64,000 nt of DNA from Acetobacter indonesiensis. Its GTDB lineage: Bacteria; Pseudomonadota; Alphaproteobacteria; Acetobacterales; Acetobacteraceae. The first letter of the stretch is position 1. Each line of letters starts with the position of its first letter. The position numbers and the translations under genes were made by a program. The stretch covers positions 1 through 64,000 of the forward strand of contig NZ_BAMW01000078.1 in the NCBI RefSeq assembly GCF_000963945.1, given 5' to 3'. The notes under the pieces were generated by a model. It was not told the origin of the DNA, ran no database searches, and saw only the letters and a list, made by a program, of their open reading frames with translations. Positions 20,585 through 29,089 of this stretch are shown here, one piece after another.

Positions 20585-21127
20585 TTAGTCCGCCAAACTG
20601 ACGGTCAACGGGACGGGATTGCGAAGCGTGTTTGCAACAGGCGAGAATGTATTGGCGTGTGCAACAATCTCATCCAGAACATCACGAGGAGCATCGCCTT
20701 CTACATTCACGCGAACCCGAACCTGCTTAAATCCCATTTCTTCGGGTTTGCGTTCCGCGCCACCAGCGCCCCAGGCAGCGGCATTCCCAATATCGCCCTC
20801 GAGCCAAAGTTCAAGCTTGCTCAATTTTACCTGCCGATAGGTCGCAACGGCCGTAATGCCCACAGCCAGACATCCGCCAAGGGCAGAAAGCACGATTTCC
20901 CCAGGGGCTGGGGCTGTATTCTGACCAAAAAGGTGCAGCGGTTCATCAACTACTACCGGCGCGTGGTCACCTACATAGCTTAGTGTGCGGTACTGTCCTT
21001 CAGTGACAGTATGCACTTTATTCGTGCCAAATCCCTCAGGGTTTGCTTTGCCTTTTTCCGCAAATTCCAGAAGGCCTTCACGGTTAATCGGTCGAAGATA
21101 AGTGGTAACAGTTGATGTTTCAGGCAT
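20585..21127 (-). CDS. OsmC-family protein lacking the resolving cysteine
   Basis: OsmC/Ohr proteins are peroxidatic enzymes with two active-site cysteines. Here the first is present (C86 in SALGGCLAVG), but the position of the second is serine (S162 in NTFSPVANTL). It may therefore not be a classical organic peroxide reductase. The start at 21127 has GGAG about seven bases upstream; the frame opens six codons earlier. First gene of the operon, divergent from a TetR regulator. Confidence 0.85.
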   Translation of the reverse strand: MPETSTVTTYLRPINREGLLEFAEKGKANPEGFGTNKVHTVTEGQYRTLSYVGDHAPVVVDEPLHLFGQNTAPAPGEIVLSALGGCLAVGITAVATYRQVKLSKLELWLEGDIGNAAAWGAGGAERKPEEMGFKQVRVRVNVEGDAPRDVLDEIVAHANTFSPVANTLRNPVPLTVSLAD

Positions 21128-21146
21128 TTCACGCTCCAAAAACAAC

Positions 21147-21165
21147 GATAATAAATAGTATTATC
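21147..21165. promoter_or_regulatory. Candidate TetR operator
   Basis: GATAAT and ATTATC flank a 7-bp centre between the divergent osmC-like and tetR genes. A wider ACGAT/ATCGT pair surrounds it (21145-21178). Position and symmetry fit the binding site of the adjacent TetR-family protein. Confidence 0.5.
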
Positions 21166-21240
21166 ATTAGAAATCGTTATTTATGGGTATACCGGTCAGT
21201 CTATGTCGTCAACATCGAAATTGCGTGGTAAGCAAACATC

Positions 21241-21885
21241 ATGATTGACGCCATTCCCTCCCTTCTGCCGACCTATGCGCCGGAGACAGACGTTTCTGTT
21301 CCAAATCAGGATGCGGGGGAGGCTTTGATAACGGCTGCCATCTGGCTGTTCTGTCGGAATGGAATTAAAAATACCGGGGTCGAGAAAATAATATCACGCG
21401 CAGGCGTCTCTAAAATGACGCTCTATAATCGCTTTTCAACCAAGGAGGGCTTGGTAGCCGCTGCGGTTGAAGTCGAGGCTGAACAGTGGAGGGAGTGGCT
21501 TTTCTCATATGTAAGAAGCGGGGAGCCCGATGCGCAGTATGGGCGGATATTACTGGTTTTTTCAGCCTTGTTCGACTGGTTTTCGCGCAAAGATTATTTC
21601 GGCTGCCTGATTATGAAAGCCGCTATCGAATTTGGAGATGATTCCCCGGAAATTACCCGCATATTTAACGCCCATAAAACCGCAATGATCTTGTTCCTGA
21701 CAGAATTATGTGAGGATAATCAGTGTGAGAAATGCGATATCCTTTCATCAATGCTGATGACTATTGTTGACGGAAGTATCGTGAAGTCTCTTCTTACAAA
21801 GAATGCAGATTACGGTTTGGAAGCAGAGGAAATGGCGAAAATCATTATTGACTCATTTTTACCTTTTGCTTTATCCGGTCAATAA
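21241..21885 (+). CDS. TetR-family transcriptional regulator
   Basis: 214 aa. The N-terminal helix-turn-helix reads GIKNTGVEKIISRAGVSKMT followed by LYNRFSTKEGLV. The C-terminal ligand domain is not recognised beyond the family. It is transcribed away from the osmC-like operon and probably represses it. The compound it senses may be the substrate of the ABC transporter or the flavoenzyme. Confidence 0.88.
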   Translation: MIDAIPSLLPTYAPETDVSVPNQDAGEALITAAIWLFCRNGIKNTGVEKIISRAGVSKMTLYNRFSTKEGLVAAAVEVEAEQWREWLFSYVRSGEPDAQYGRILLVFSALFDWFSRKDYFGCLIMKAAIEFGDDSPEITRIFNAHKTAMILFLTELCEDNQCEKCDILSSMLMTIVDGSIVKSLLTKNADYGLEAEEMAKIIIDSFLPFALSGQ

Positions 21886-22002
21886 AGATGTTGATATGCG
21901 TATAGTATTTTGATTTTTTTATTTGTATTGACTTGCTGTGTGCATATTTTCATTAGATCACGAAAGATAATAGCCCTCTAGTCTTTACGGTCTGATCTGT
22001 TT

Positions 22003-22182
22003 TCACCGTGATGCCAGTTGCAGCAGGTGCGGTGTCAGGTCGTATTGGAACAAGCAGGCGGTAGCGTCAGAAAGAGCAAAAAGCACGGCTCGCGTTTCGT
22101 GCGCAGGCAGAAAAGCTGTCCCTATAATGGCAAAAAGCCCACCTGTGGCTAAAGCAGGCCAAAGCGCTTTCCTGAGCGACAT
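22003..22182 (-). CDS. Small hypothetical protein with one membrane segment or signal
   Basis: 59 aa from the ATG at 22182, which has a strong GGAG six bases upstream (the frame opens earlier at 22248). MSLRKALWPALATGGLFAII reads as a signal anchor or signal peptide; the remainder contains one cysteine. No family recognised. It is divergent from the peroxiredoxin gene. Confidence 0.4.
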   Translation of the reverse strand: MSLRKALWPALATGGLFAIIGTAFLPAHETRAVLFALSDATACLFQYDLTPHLLQLASR

Positions 22183-22337
22183 TGTTTTCTCCATGAGGTG
22201 GGATTCCTCGTTCTCTGTGCGTTCAATTGCTCGGTAACACTGTTCCACTAAAATATGATGAATTATAATTTTTACAACGATAAAAATATGTGCTTATTTT
22301 TATATCTGATTTTATTGTGTGATTCTGAGGTGAACTT

Positions 22338-22967
22338 ATGACACTCCAGCTTGGCCAGACTGCGCCTGATTTCGTGCAGGACAGCACCCAGGGACACATC
22401 CATTTTCATTCATGGCTCGGGACTGCTTGGGGCATCCTGTTCAGCCATCCAAAAGATTTTACCCCAGTCTGCACAACGGAACTGGGTGTGGTCGCCCGTC
22501 TTGCGCCCGAGTGGGCTAAACGGAAGACCAAGGTACTGGGCCTGTCTGTTGACGGGCTGAAAGATCATGCGGCCTGGGAGGCAGATATTGCTGAAACGCA
22601 GGGCGGTGTTGTGAATTTCCCCATCCTCGCGGATGCAGATAAAAAAGTGTCCACCCTGTATGGCATGATCCATCCGGACACAGATCCCAAGGTGACGGTA
22701 AGAAGTGTTTTCATTATTGACCCCAACAAGAAAGTCAGACTGACACTGATCTATCCCCCTTCAGCCGGACGGAACTTCGATGAAATCCTCCGTGTGCTTG
22801 ATAGTCTTCAACTGACAGACCAACAGAAGGTGACAACGCCCGCGAACTGGCTGCCTGGGCAGGACGTGATCATTGCTCCCTCAATCAGTGATGAGCAGGC
22901 GAAAACGCTTTTTCCTCAAGGGTGGAAGGCTCTCAAACCCTATCTGCGGTTAGTGAAACTTTCATAA
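22338..22967 (+). CDS. 1-Cys peroxiredoxin (Prx6 type)
   Basis: Reduces hydrogen peroxide and organic peroxides in the cytosol. The peroxidatic cysteine is C45 in PKDFTPVCTTE, with the threonine and proline of the active site. The C-terminal extension (NWLPGQDVIIAPSISDEQAK) is typical of the Prx6 group, and 209 aa is its usual length. No resolving cysteine is present. The start has GAGGTGA six bases upstream. An alpha/beta hydrolase gene follows. Confidence 0.93.
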   Translation: MTLQLGQTAPDFVQDSTQGHIHFHSWLGTAWGILFSHPKDFTPVCTTELGVVARLAPEWAKRKTKVLGLSVDGLKDHAAWEADIAETQGGVVNFPILADADKKVSTLYGMIHPDTDPKVTVRSVFIIDPNKKVRLTLIYPPSAGRNFDEILRVLDSLQLTDQQKVTTPANWLPGQDVIIAPSISDEQAKTLFPQGWKALKPYLRLVKLS

Positions 22968-23008
22968 AACAAGCAGAGACAGACTGGTCAAAGAAGAGGA
23001 TTGTCAGG

Positions 23009-23818
23009 GTGCGACACGGTGTCATTAAGCGGACGTCTGAAGCAAAATATGCAAGAACCATGCATTCGGCAGACAAAAAGACAGTTGTGTCGCAGCCCGC
23101 ATTTTTGAGACAGAACTTAGCGAAGAAAAGAGCATCCTCTCTACAGACTAATATCGAGCGTGATGATGACGCGCCTGCTGATATAGTCCGGCACCTTTCT
23201 ACGTCTCTTGCAGCGTTTGAACTTGTTATTGTGCCGGGTCTGGACGGTTCTGCCCGGCATCATTGGCAGTCCCGCTGGCAGACTCTTTTTCATGCGGGCG
23301 ATATTTCATTCTCAAGGGCCAATCAGGAAATCTGGTCAAAGCCTCACTATAAAAGCTGGATTTTAACTCTGGTTTCTACGGTGAAAAAAAGCAGAAAACC
23401 GGTTTTGCTTATCGGGCATAGCCTGGGGTGCCTTCTGATCGCGCATGCCGTTGAACAGGGACTGTTACCGGATACGGTTGTCGGTGCGCTGCTGGTTGCA
23501 CCAGCCGATGTCGAGAACGGGCCCGAACACGATCTCTCCCGTGTTGCTGCGTTCAGTCCGGTGGCACTTTCACCGCTACCGTTTCCGGCGTTAGTTGTTG
23601 GTAGTCTTAACGATCCCTGGCTGAGTGTCACCCGTGCCCGCATGTTGGCCCGGCATTGGAATGCTTCTTTTGTTGATGCTGGTCGTAAGGGGCATATCGG
23701 TAATCAGAGCGATCTTGGATATTGGCTGGATGGATTGATGTTCCTGGATCGGTTGGCCCAAACCGTTCTGGTAGAGACAACGGGTCTACGGCATCCCCAT
23801 AAAAAAACACTACAATAG
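23009..23818 (+). CDS. RBBP9/YdeN-type small serine hydrolase
   Basis: Alpha/beta hydrolase of the Ser_hydrolase family: FELVIVPGLDGSARHHWQ opens the domain, the nucleophile lies in LIGHSLGC, the acid probably in VGSLNDPW, and the histidine in KGHIG. The domain occupies the last 200 residues. It is preceded by a basic, low-similarity stretch, so the start is uncertain: the frame opens at a GTG (22922) inside the peroxiredoxin gene, a GTG at 23009 has AGAGGA upstream (chosen), and the first ATG is at 23060. Substrate unknown. Confidence 0.78.
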   Translation: MRHGVIKRTSEAKYARTMHSADKKTVVSQPAFLRQNLAKKRASSLQTNIERDDDAPADIVRHLSTSLAAFELVIVPGLDGSARHHWQSRWQTLFHAGDISFSRANQEIWSKPHYKSWILTLVSTVKKSRKPVLLIGHSLGCLLIAHAVEQGLLPDTVVGALLVAPADVENGPEHDLSRVAAFSPVALSPLPFPALVVGSLNDPWLSVTRARMLARHWNASFVDAGRKGHIGNQSDLGYWLDGLMFLDRLAQTVLVETTGLRHPHKKTLQ

Positions 23819-23884
23819 ATGGACTGGTAATCTTGGATAAATATTTATCAAACACTGTCTGTATGGGGAATGGCTTACCATAGC

Positions 23885-23918
23885 CTCTACAGGCGTCCAG
23901 ATAACTTCGCCTGTAGAG
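23885..23918. terminator. Hairpin between convergent genes
   Basis: CTCTACAGGCG and CGCCTGTAGAG pair perfectly (11 bp) across a 12-nt loop between the convergent hydrolase and atoE-like genes. No U-run follows on either strand, so a bidirectional terminator role is only inferred from position. Confidence 0.45.
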
Positions 23919-23961
23919 AGTTGTGAAATATCTTTTACACGCGCATTAGTTTTTGTAATGA

Positions 23962-25335
23962 TTACCCTAGAAAAAATACTGAGATTGAACAAATTATAAG
24001 AGAGATAATAAATGTAATGGATGTAAAAGCCATGACACGTTGAATACCAATTCCAGCAATAGCTACGATAGGAACAGCCCAGAAAGGCTGAAGCATATTC
24101 GCGACGTTTTCCGCTATGGCTACGCCCATGATCACATGCGGAATTGACGCATGCAGACTTAGCGCCGCAGGAACAACGAAGGGGCCTTGCACTGCCCAGT
24201 GACCACCTGCACTGGGAACAAGAAACGTAATAATAAGAGAACTGATAAAGCTCCAGAAGGGAAGGGTCTGTGCGGAAGCAATATGCACAAAAAAGACAGA
24301 GATAACCCCAGCTAGACCAGTCGCGGTCATTATCCCCATAATTCCACCATAGAAGGGAAACTGAAGCAAAATGGGACCAGTTTGTGCAATAGCTTCTTTT
24401 ACAGCGTTTACGTACGCTATCGGGCGCTTCTGAAGCAGAAGACCTACAATAAGAAAGCTAAGAATAAGACTATCAATATCAAAACCAAAGCCATGATCAT
24501 ACCAGTGAAGAATAAGCGCACCCAAAGCAAAAAAGGCGATGCTAAAAGAAAGAACTGGTGAATATTCAACTATGGTACGAGGAGACCATTTGGAGGGAAG
24601 GGTATCCTGTTCTTCATTGGTGGGAGAGGGGGCAGCTTCTAAATAAACGGATTGAGATGCCGGCGGACAGAAATACGGAAAAACCACTGCAGACGTAACG
24701 ACAGTCAGAACTGTAGGAATGAGAGTAAAGCCAGAAAAAAGAGACTCTCTAAGAGGCACGATCTGTCCTGTTAGCTGCTCCACAATGTTCATGGGATTTC
24801 CGTGGGTCGCTTGAGAAAGGGCGATGGAGCTGGACAGGCCGGAGTTGCATAACCACCATGCTGTATAACCGCAGGCAACCAACCAGCCATAATCAACCTT
24901 TATCTGCCGCGCAATTTCTCTGGCAACAAAAGCCCCAACGACAAGACCCAAGCCCCAGTTCAGCCACGTCGCGGGGACGACAAGAGCAAACATCATGATA
25001 ACAGCCTGGCGAGGTGTACTAACCCATCTTACAAGACGGCTTAATGCCTTCCTGACAGGTTTGGCCCCTGCGACAGCATGCCCTGTAACCAGTATCAGCA
25101 TCATCTGAAAGGCAAAGGCCACAATTTTGAAAGCGCCAGTGTACCAAGCATTTAGAATATCAGTCGGTGTGCCATGTGGTGCTAGCCCCATTGCGAGCAA
25201 TGCTGTCACAAACGTCAGCAGGAGTGCGATAACAAAGGGCTCTGGCATATAACGATCAAAAAAGATCACACAAAAATTGACCAGAGAACGCTGGAGGGAG
25301 TTTTGGGAGAGAGAGGCATCGATTTTTTTTTGCAT
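23962..25335 (-). CDS. atoE: Short-chain fatty acid transporter, AtoE family
   Basis: Inner-membrane carrier of 457 aa with about 12 hydrophobic segments. Family landmarks are visible: MPEPFVIALLLTFVTALLAM, the AWYTGAFKIVAFAFQM loop, and SAGGHWAVQGPFVVPAA. AtoE imports short-chain fatty acids and acetoacetate. It is the last gene of the CoA-transferase/thiolase operon, 65 bases after the beta-keto acid cleavage gene, which fits uptake of a keto acid substrate. Confidence 0.9.
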   Translation of the reverse strand: MQKKIDASLSQNSLQRSLVNFCVIFFDRYMPEPFVIALLLTFVTALLAMGLAPHGTPTDILNAWYTGAFKIVAFAFQMMLILVTGHAVAGAKPVRKALSRLVRWVSTPRQAVIMMFALVVPATWLNWGLGLVVGAFVAREIARQIKVDYGWLVACGYTAWWLCNSGLSSSIALSQATHGNPMNIVEQLTGQIVPLRESLFSGFTLIPTVLTVVTSAVVFPYFCPPASQSVYLEAAPSPTNEEQDTLPSKWSPRTIVEYSPVLSFSIAFFALGALILHWYDHGFGFDIDSLILSFLIVGLLLQKRPIAYVNAVKEAIAQTGPILLQFPFYGGIMGIMTATGLAGVISVFFVHIASAQTLPFWSFISSLIITFLVPSAGGHWAVQGPFVVPAALSLHASIPHVIMGVAIAENVANMLQPFWAVPIVAIAGIGIQRVMAFTSITFIISLIICSISVFFLG

Positions 25336-25400
25336 GGTGGCTCACTCGAGAGCGAAGTGCCCGACCGTTGTCTATGGCACAAGCGTTGGAAATAGGATGA

Positions 25401-26234
25401 TCAGGCGCTTTTCCGAAGCTGCAAGATTTGACGTGCTTCAGCCGGGGTCGCTGGGCGTCTGCCGTGGGAGGCCAGCGTTTCTGCTGCTATTCGCACCAAT
25501 TCGGCGTTGCCGGAGGCCAGTTGATTTGTATTTATCCGAATATTGTCTTCCATCCCCGTCCGCACAGCATCTGCGCCTCGCGCAAGTGCCCAGTTCATGA
25601 CGGGTAGCTGGAACTTACCGATCCCGGCGGCGGTCCATGTTGCATGCGGCAGAATACGCTGTTTTTCTGCCAGAAGAACATCCAGTAAATGCTCTTCTGC
25701 TGGCATCGCATTTTTCACCCCCAGTACAAATTGAACATGCGGGTGGTCATTTATTAAACCTTCCTCAATCAAACGCCGCGCTCCATGCAAATGAGAAAGG
25801 TCAAAAATTTCGATTTCAGGTGCGATATCATGATCGCGCATTGAGGATGCAAGCGTGTTTACCAGAGAAGCACTATTTTCATACACAATAGTAGGAAAAT
25901 TGACTGACCCTGTTGAAAGGGATGCCATATCTGGTCTTAAGGGTAAGGAACTGCCGCGCGCGTTCGCATCTCTGCCACGACCTCCAGTGGAAAATTGGAT
26001 AATCATACCGGGGCAATACTGAGTGACCCCTTCCTGCACAGCCTGAAAAAGATCGGGGTCCGAAGACGGTGTTTCGTCAGGATTCCTGACATGAATATGC
26101 ACGAGTGACGCGCCAGCTTCAAATGCTTCGTGGGTCGACTCAATTTGCTCGGACGGTGTTACTGGAAGTGCTGGATTATCAGACTTTCTCGGTACAGAGC
26201 CTGTTATGGCTACGGCGATAACGGCAGGACGCAT
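25401..26234 (-). CDS. Beta-keto acid cleavage enzyme (BKACE)
   Basis: Zinc-dependent enzyme of the former DUF849 family: a beta-keto acid plus acetyl-CoA gives acetoacetate and a new acyl-CoA. The zinc motif is LVHIHVRNP near the N-terminus. The RTGMEDNIRI segment near residues 220-235 contributes the conserved arginine and glutamate. The start at 26234 is chosen because AAGGGA lies about ten bases upstream and the protein then begins MRPAVIAVAITG, like the family. The specific keto acid is not determined by sequence; its place after pcaI, pcaJ and pcaF-like genes points to 3-oxoadipate or a related acid. Confidence 0.9.
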   Translation of the reverse strand: MRPAVIAVAITGSVPRKSDNPALPVTPSEQIESTHEAFEAGASLVHIHVRNPDETPSSDPDLFQAVQEGVTQYCPGMIIQFSTGGRGRDANARGSSLPLRPDMASLSTGSVNFPTIVYENSASLVNTLASSMRDHDIAPEIEIFDLSHLHGARRLIEEGLINDHPHVQFVLGVKNAMPAEEHLLDVLLAEKQRILPHATWTAAGIGKFQLPVMNWALARGADAVRTGMEDNIRINTNQLASGNAELVRIAAETLASHGRRPATPAEARQILQLRKSA

Positions 26235-26326
26235 GGGGATTTTCCCTTCTTGTGGCACCTGATTGTTGATTTCTGGATTTGGTGAGGAAAAATAAAGAAA
26301 GGGTATGATTAAAAACAATCAGAGGA

Positions 26327-27529
26327 TTACACACGCTCGATAATGGCTGCTATACCCTGACCCACGCCAATACACATAGTCACAAGCGCGCGTCGGCCTC
26401 CTCTGGCCTCTAGCCCATTCAGTGCAGTTAAGGCCAATCGTGCGCCAGACATACCAAGAGGGTGACCTAACGCGATTGCTCCTCCATGCGGGTTGACGCG
26501 TTCACAATCATCTTCCAATCCAAGTTGGCGGAGGACAGCCAGAGACTGACTGGCAAAGGCCTCGTTAAGTTCGATCAAGTCTATATCATCGAGAGTTAGG
26601 CCTGTGCGGGCGAGGAGTTTGTGTACGGCTGGAACGGGACCAATTCCCATAATGCCGGGGGCAACACCCGCGCAGGCCATACTGACAACGCGCCCGATAG
26701 GGGTTAGGGAGTGCCGTTTGGCACCATCTTCGCTTGCCAATAATAAAGCGGCGGCACCGTCGTTCACGCCAGATGCGTTTCCGGCTGTCACTGTCCCTCC
26801 CGCACGGAAAGGGGTTTTTAGCTTTGCTAATCCATCAAGAGTGGTTTCTGGTCGCGGATGTTCATCTTCTGTGACTGTCGTTTCCAATTTTCGTGTTTTG
26901 ACAGAAACCGGCGTGATCTCACGATTGAAATAACCTGTTTCTTTTGCTTTCGCTGTTTTTTGTTGTGAGCGATAGGAGAAAATATCCTGATCTTGTCTTG
27001 AAATATTAAACATATCAGAAATATTTTCTGCTGTTTCAGGCATTGTTTCCACCCCAAAGGTCTCACGCATGACCGGGTTTATAAAACGCCATCCTATTGT
27101 CGTGTCTTGTAGGGTTGCTTCACGAGCAAAAGCGTCTGTTGTCTTACCTAATACAAACGGCGCACGGCTCATGCTTTCAACACCGCCCGCCAGCATTAGA
27201 TCTGCCTCGCCGCAACTGATTGATCGTGCGGCCTGACCGACGGCATCCAGACCAGAACCACACAGACGATTGATTGTGGTTCCCGGTGTAGATAATGGGA
27301 AACCCGCTAAAAGAACGGCCATTCGTGCAATATTACGGTTATCTTCGCCAGCCTGATTGGCGCATCCCATGATGCAATCATCAATTTGGTCCCAATCTAC
27401 CGAGGTATTTCTCTCCTTTAGTGTCTTTAAGGGAATTGTCGCCAGATCATCCGCACGGATGGAACTAAGCGCACCAGCGTAACGGCCAATGGGCGTGCGT
27501 GTGTAATCACAGATATAAGCGTCACGCAT
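26327..27529 (-). CDS. pcaF: 3-Oxoadipyl-CoA thiolase
   Basis: Cleaves 3-oxoadipyl-CoA to succinyl-CoA and acetyl-CoA. The whole sequence follows PcaF/PaaJ closely: ICDYTRTPIGRYAGALSS, IMGCANQAGEDNRNIARMA, and DTTIGWRFINP, which is diagnostic for this thiolase branch. The nucleophile is C90 in INRLCGSGLD, with the histidine in NPHGGAIALGHPLG and the second cysteine in TMCIGVGQG. The gene overlaps pcaJ by eight bases. Confidence 0.93.
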   Translation of the reverse strand: MRDAYICDYTRTPIGRYAGALSSIRADDLATIPLKTLKERNTSVDWDQIDDCIMGCANQAGEDNRNIARMAVLLAGFPLSTPGTTINRLCGSGLDAVGQAARSISCGEADLMLAGGVESMSRAPFVLGKTTDAFAREATLQDTTIGWRFINPVMRETFGVETMPETAENISDMFNISRQDQDIFSYRSQQKTAKAKETGYFNREITPVSVKTRKLETTVTEDEHPRPETTLDGLAKLKTPFRAGGTVTAGNASGVNDGAAALLLASEDGAKRHSLTPIGRVVSMACAGVAPGIMGIGPVPAVHKLLARTGLTLDDIDLIELNEAFASQSLAVLRQLGLEDDCERVNPHGGAIALGHPLGMSGARLALTALNGLEARGGRRALVTMCIGVGQGIAAIIERV

Positions 27530-28190
27530 TGACGTTTTCCCTGAAATATAATTTTGCGCCTGTGAGTTTCTGTAGTCCTTCCGGCGTCAGGCCGGAAACC
27601 ATGTCACGAACAACAAAATGACCGTTTTCAACATCAATAACCGCAAGGTTGGTGTAAATGCGACTGACAACCCCTGGCGCGGTGAGCGGATAATGACATT
27701 GTTCTACAAGTTTGGGGGCACCCTCGCGGGTGGTATGTTCTGTTGCCACCCAGACCCGTTTGGCACCGACGGCTAGGTCCATTGCCCCGCCTACGGCAGG
27801 AGCCATATCCTGTGCAGATGTTGACCAGTTTGCGATGTCACCATCAGATGAAACCTCAAAGGCACCGAGAATGCAGAGGTCGAGATGGCCACCGCGAATC
27901 ATGGCAAAACTGTCGGCATGATGGAAAAAGCTGGCTCCGGGCCGCAATGTTACATGCTGTTTTCCTGCATTGATTAACCAGGGGTCAACATGGTCCGGGT
28001 CCGGCGCAGGGCCAAAACCAAGAATACCGTTTTCACTGTGGAGGAAAATATCTTTGCTGTCCGGCAGCGCATCGGCAACAAGAGTGGGTATGCCTATACC
28101 AAGGTTAACATACCATCCGTCCTGAATGTCTTCTGCTATGCGCTTCGCCATGGCTCGGCGGGAAAGAGGGGTGAAAGAGTCAGGGCTCAT
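27522..28190 (-). CDS. pcaJ: 3-Oxoacid CoA-transferase subunit B
   Basis: The beta subunit carries the catalytic glutamate, E53 in HSENGILG. PcaJ with PcaI moves CoA from succinyl-CoA to 3-oxoadipate. YVNLGIGIPTLVADAL and RIYTNLAVIDV are family hallmarks. It overlaps pcaI by four bases (ATGA) and pcaF by eight, so expression is tightly coupled. Relatives use acetoacetate (AtoA), which cannot be ruled out given the AtoE-like gene downstream. Confidence 0.92.
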   Translation of the reverse strand: MSPDSFTPLSRRAMAKRIAEDIQDGWYVNLGIGIPTLVADALPDSKDIFLHSENGILGFGPAPDPDHVDPWLINAGKQHVTLRPGASFFHHADSFAMIRGGHLDLCILGAFEVSSDGDIANWSTSAQDMAPAVGGAMDLAVGAKRVWVATEHTTREGAPKLVEQCHYPLTAPGVVSRIYTNLAVIDVENGHFVVRDMVSGLTPEGLQKLTGAKLYFRENVNA

Positions 28191-28906
28191 GCTGCTTGTT
28201 TCCTTGTTTCAGCAGATGCGCTGCTATCGGTCAGTAGGGTGCGTTCAGGGACGTGAACGATCCGCTGAACAAATAAACCAGGCGTAACAATTGCTTCCGG
28301 ATCCAGAGTGCCAGCTTCCGTCATATTGCAGGCCTGCACGATGGTGAGTTTGGCTGCTGTCGCCATGATGGCGTTAAAATTGCGACCACTTTCGCGGTAA
28401 ACGCAGTTGCCAAACTGATCAGCTGTCCAAGCTTCGACTAAGGCAACATCTGCTGGCAGAGCTTCTTCAAGGACATAAGTGCGTCCATTAAACTCCCGAT
28501 GCTCTTTGCCTTTGGCCAGAATGGTTCCAACTGTGGTCGGCGTATAAAAAGCGGGAATCCCGGCACCCGCAGCCCGGATCCGCTCGGCCAGAGTACCTTG
28601 GGGTACAATTTCCAGGTCCAGTTTTCCGGCCTGGAAAAGAGCTTCAAACACAACTGAGCCAGATGACCGGGGATAAGAGCAGATAATGCGGCTTACGCGT
28701 CCGGCATTGAGAAGTTTTGCCAGCCCGACATGGCCGCTGCCTGCATTATTGGCAATCAGTGTGAGATTTCGTGCTCCCTGTTCAATCAAGCCTTCAATGA
28801 TTGCATCCGGTTGGCCAACCGAACCGAAGCCGCCAATCATCACCACAGAGCCGTCACGTATCCCCTCAAGAGCGTCTGCTACGCTACGAACCTGCTTATT
28901 AATCAT
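28187..28906 (-). CDS. pcaI: 3-Oxoacid CoA-transferase subunit A
   Basis: The alpha subunit, 239 aa. The CoA-binding loop reads VVMIGGFGSVGQPDAIIEGL and is followed by LTLIANNAGSGHVGLAKLL. It is the first gene of the operon pcaI-pcaJ-pcaF-BKACE-atoE. Its Shine-Dalgarno GGAG lies inside the 3' arm of a perfect 24-bp inverted repeat directly upstream. A divergent IclR regulator faces it. Confidence 0.92.
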   Translation of the reverse strand: MINKQVRSVADALEGIRDGSVVMIGGFGSVGQPDAIIEGLIEQGARNLTLIANNAGSGHVGLAKLLNAGRVSRIICSYPRSSGSVVFEALFQAGKLDLEIVPQGTLAERIRAAGAGIPAFYTPTTVGTILAKGKEHREFNGRTYVLEEALPADVALVEAWTADQFGNCVYRESGRNFNAIMATAAKLTIVQACNMTEAGTLDPEAIVTPGLFVQRIVHVPERTLLTDSSASAETRKQAA

Positions 28907-28911
28907 TGCCT

Positions 28912-28967
28912 TGCTCCATAATGTTCGCTATACGAACAAAAAATCGTATAGCGAACATTATGGAGCA
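28912..28967 (-). promoter_or_regulatory. Perfect 24-bp inverted repeat in the pcaI leader
   Basis: Arms at 28912-28935 and 28944-28967 are perfectly complementary across an 8-bp spacer. Each arm holds a GTTCG/CGAAC-like element; the outer-to-inner reading contains the 17-bp palindrome TGTTCGCTATACGAACA at 28922-28938. PcaU/PcaR-type IclR regulators bind GTTCG-type palindromes, so this is probably the operator. In the mRNA it would fold into a hairpin that hides the pcaI Shine-Dalgarno (GGAG in the 3' arm). Confidence 0.75.
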
Positions 28968-29089
28968 TTTTCCTACGTGAGATAGCAAGGCAGAAAAAAA
29001 GTCCTCGCTGTGATGTGACTAGCAAACCCTCTTGCTCCGTTAACCGGGCATCAGCTTCCATTCAGTTATAAGGAGCTATCAAAACAATC

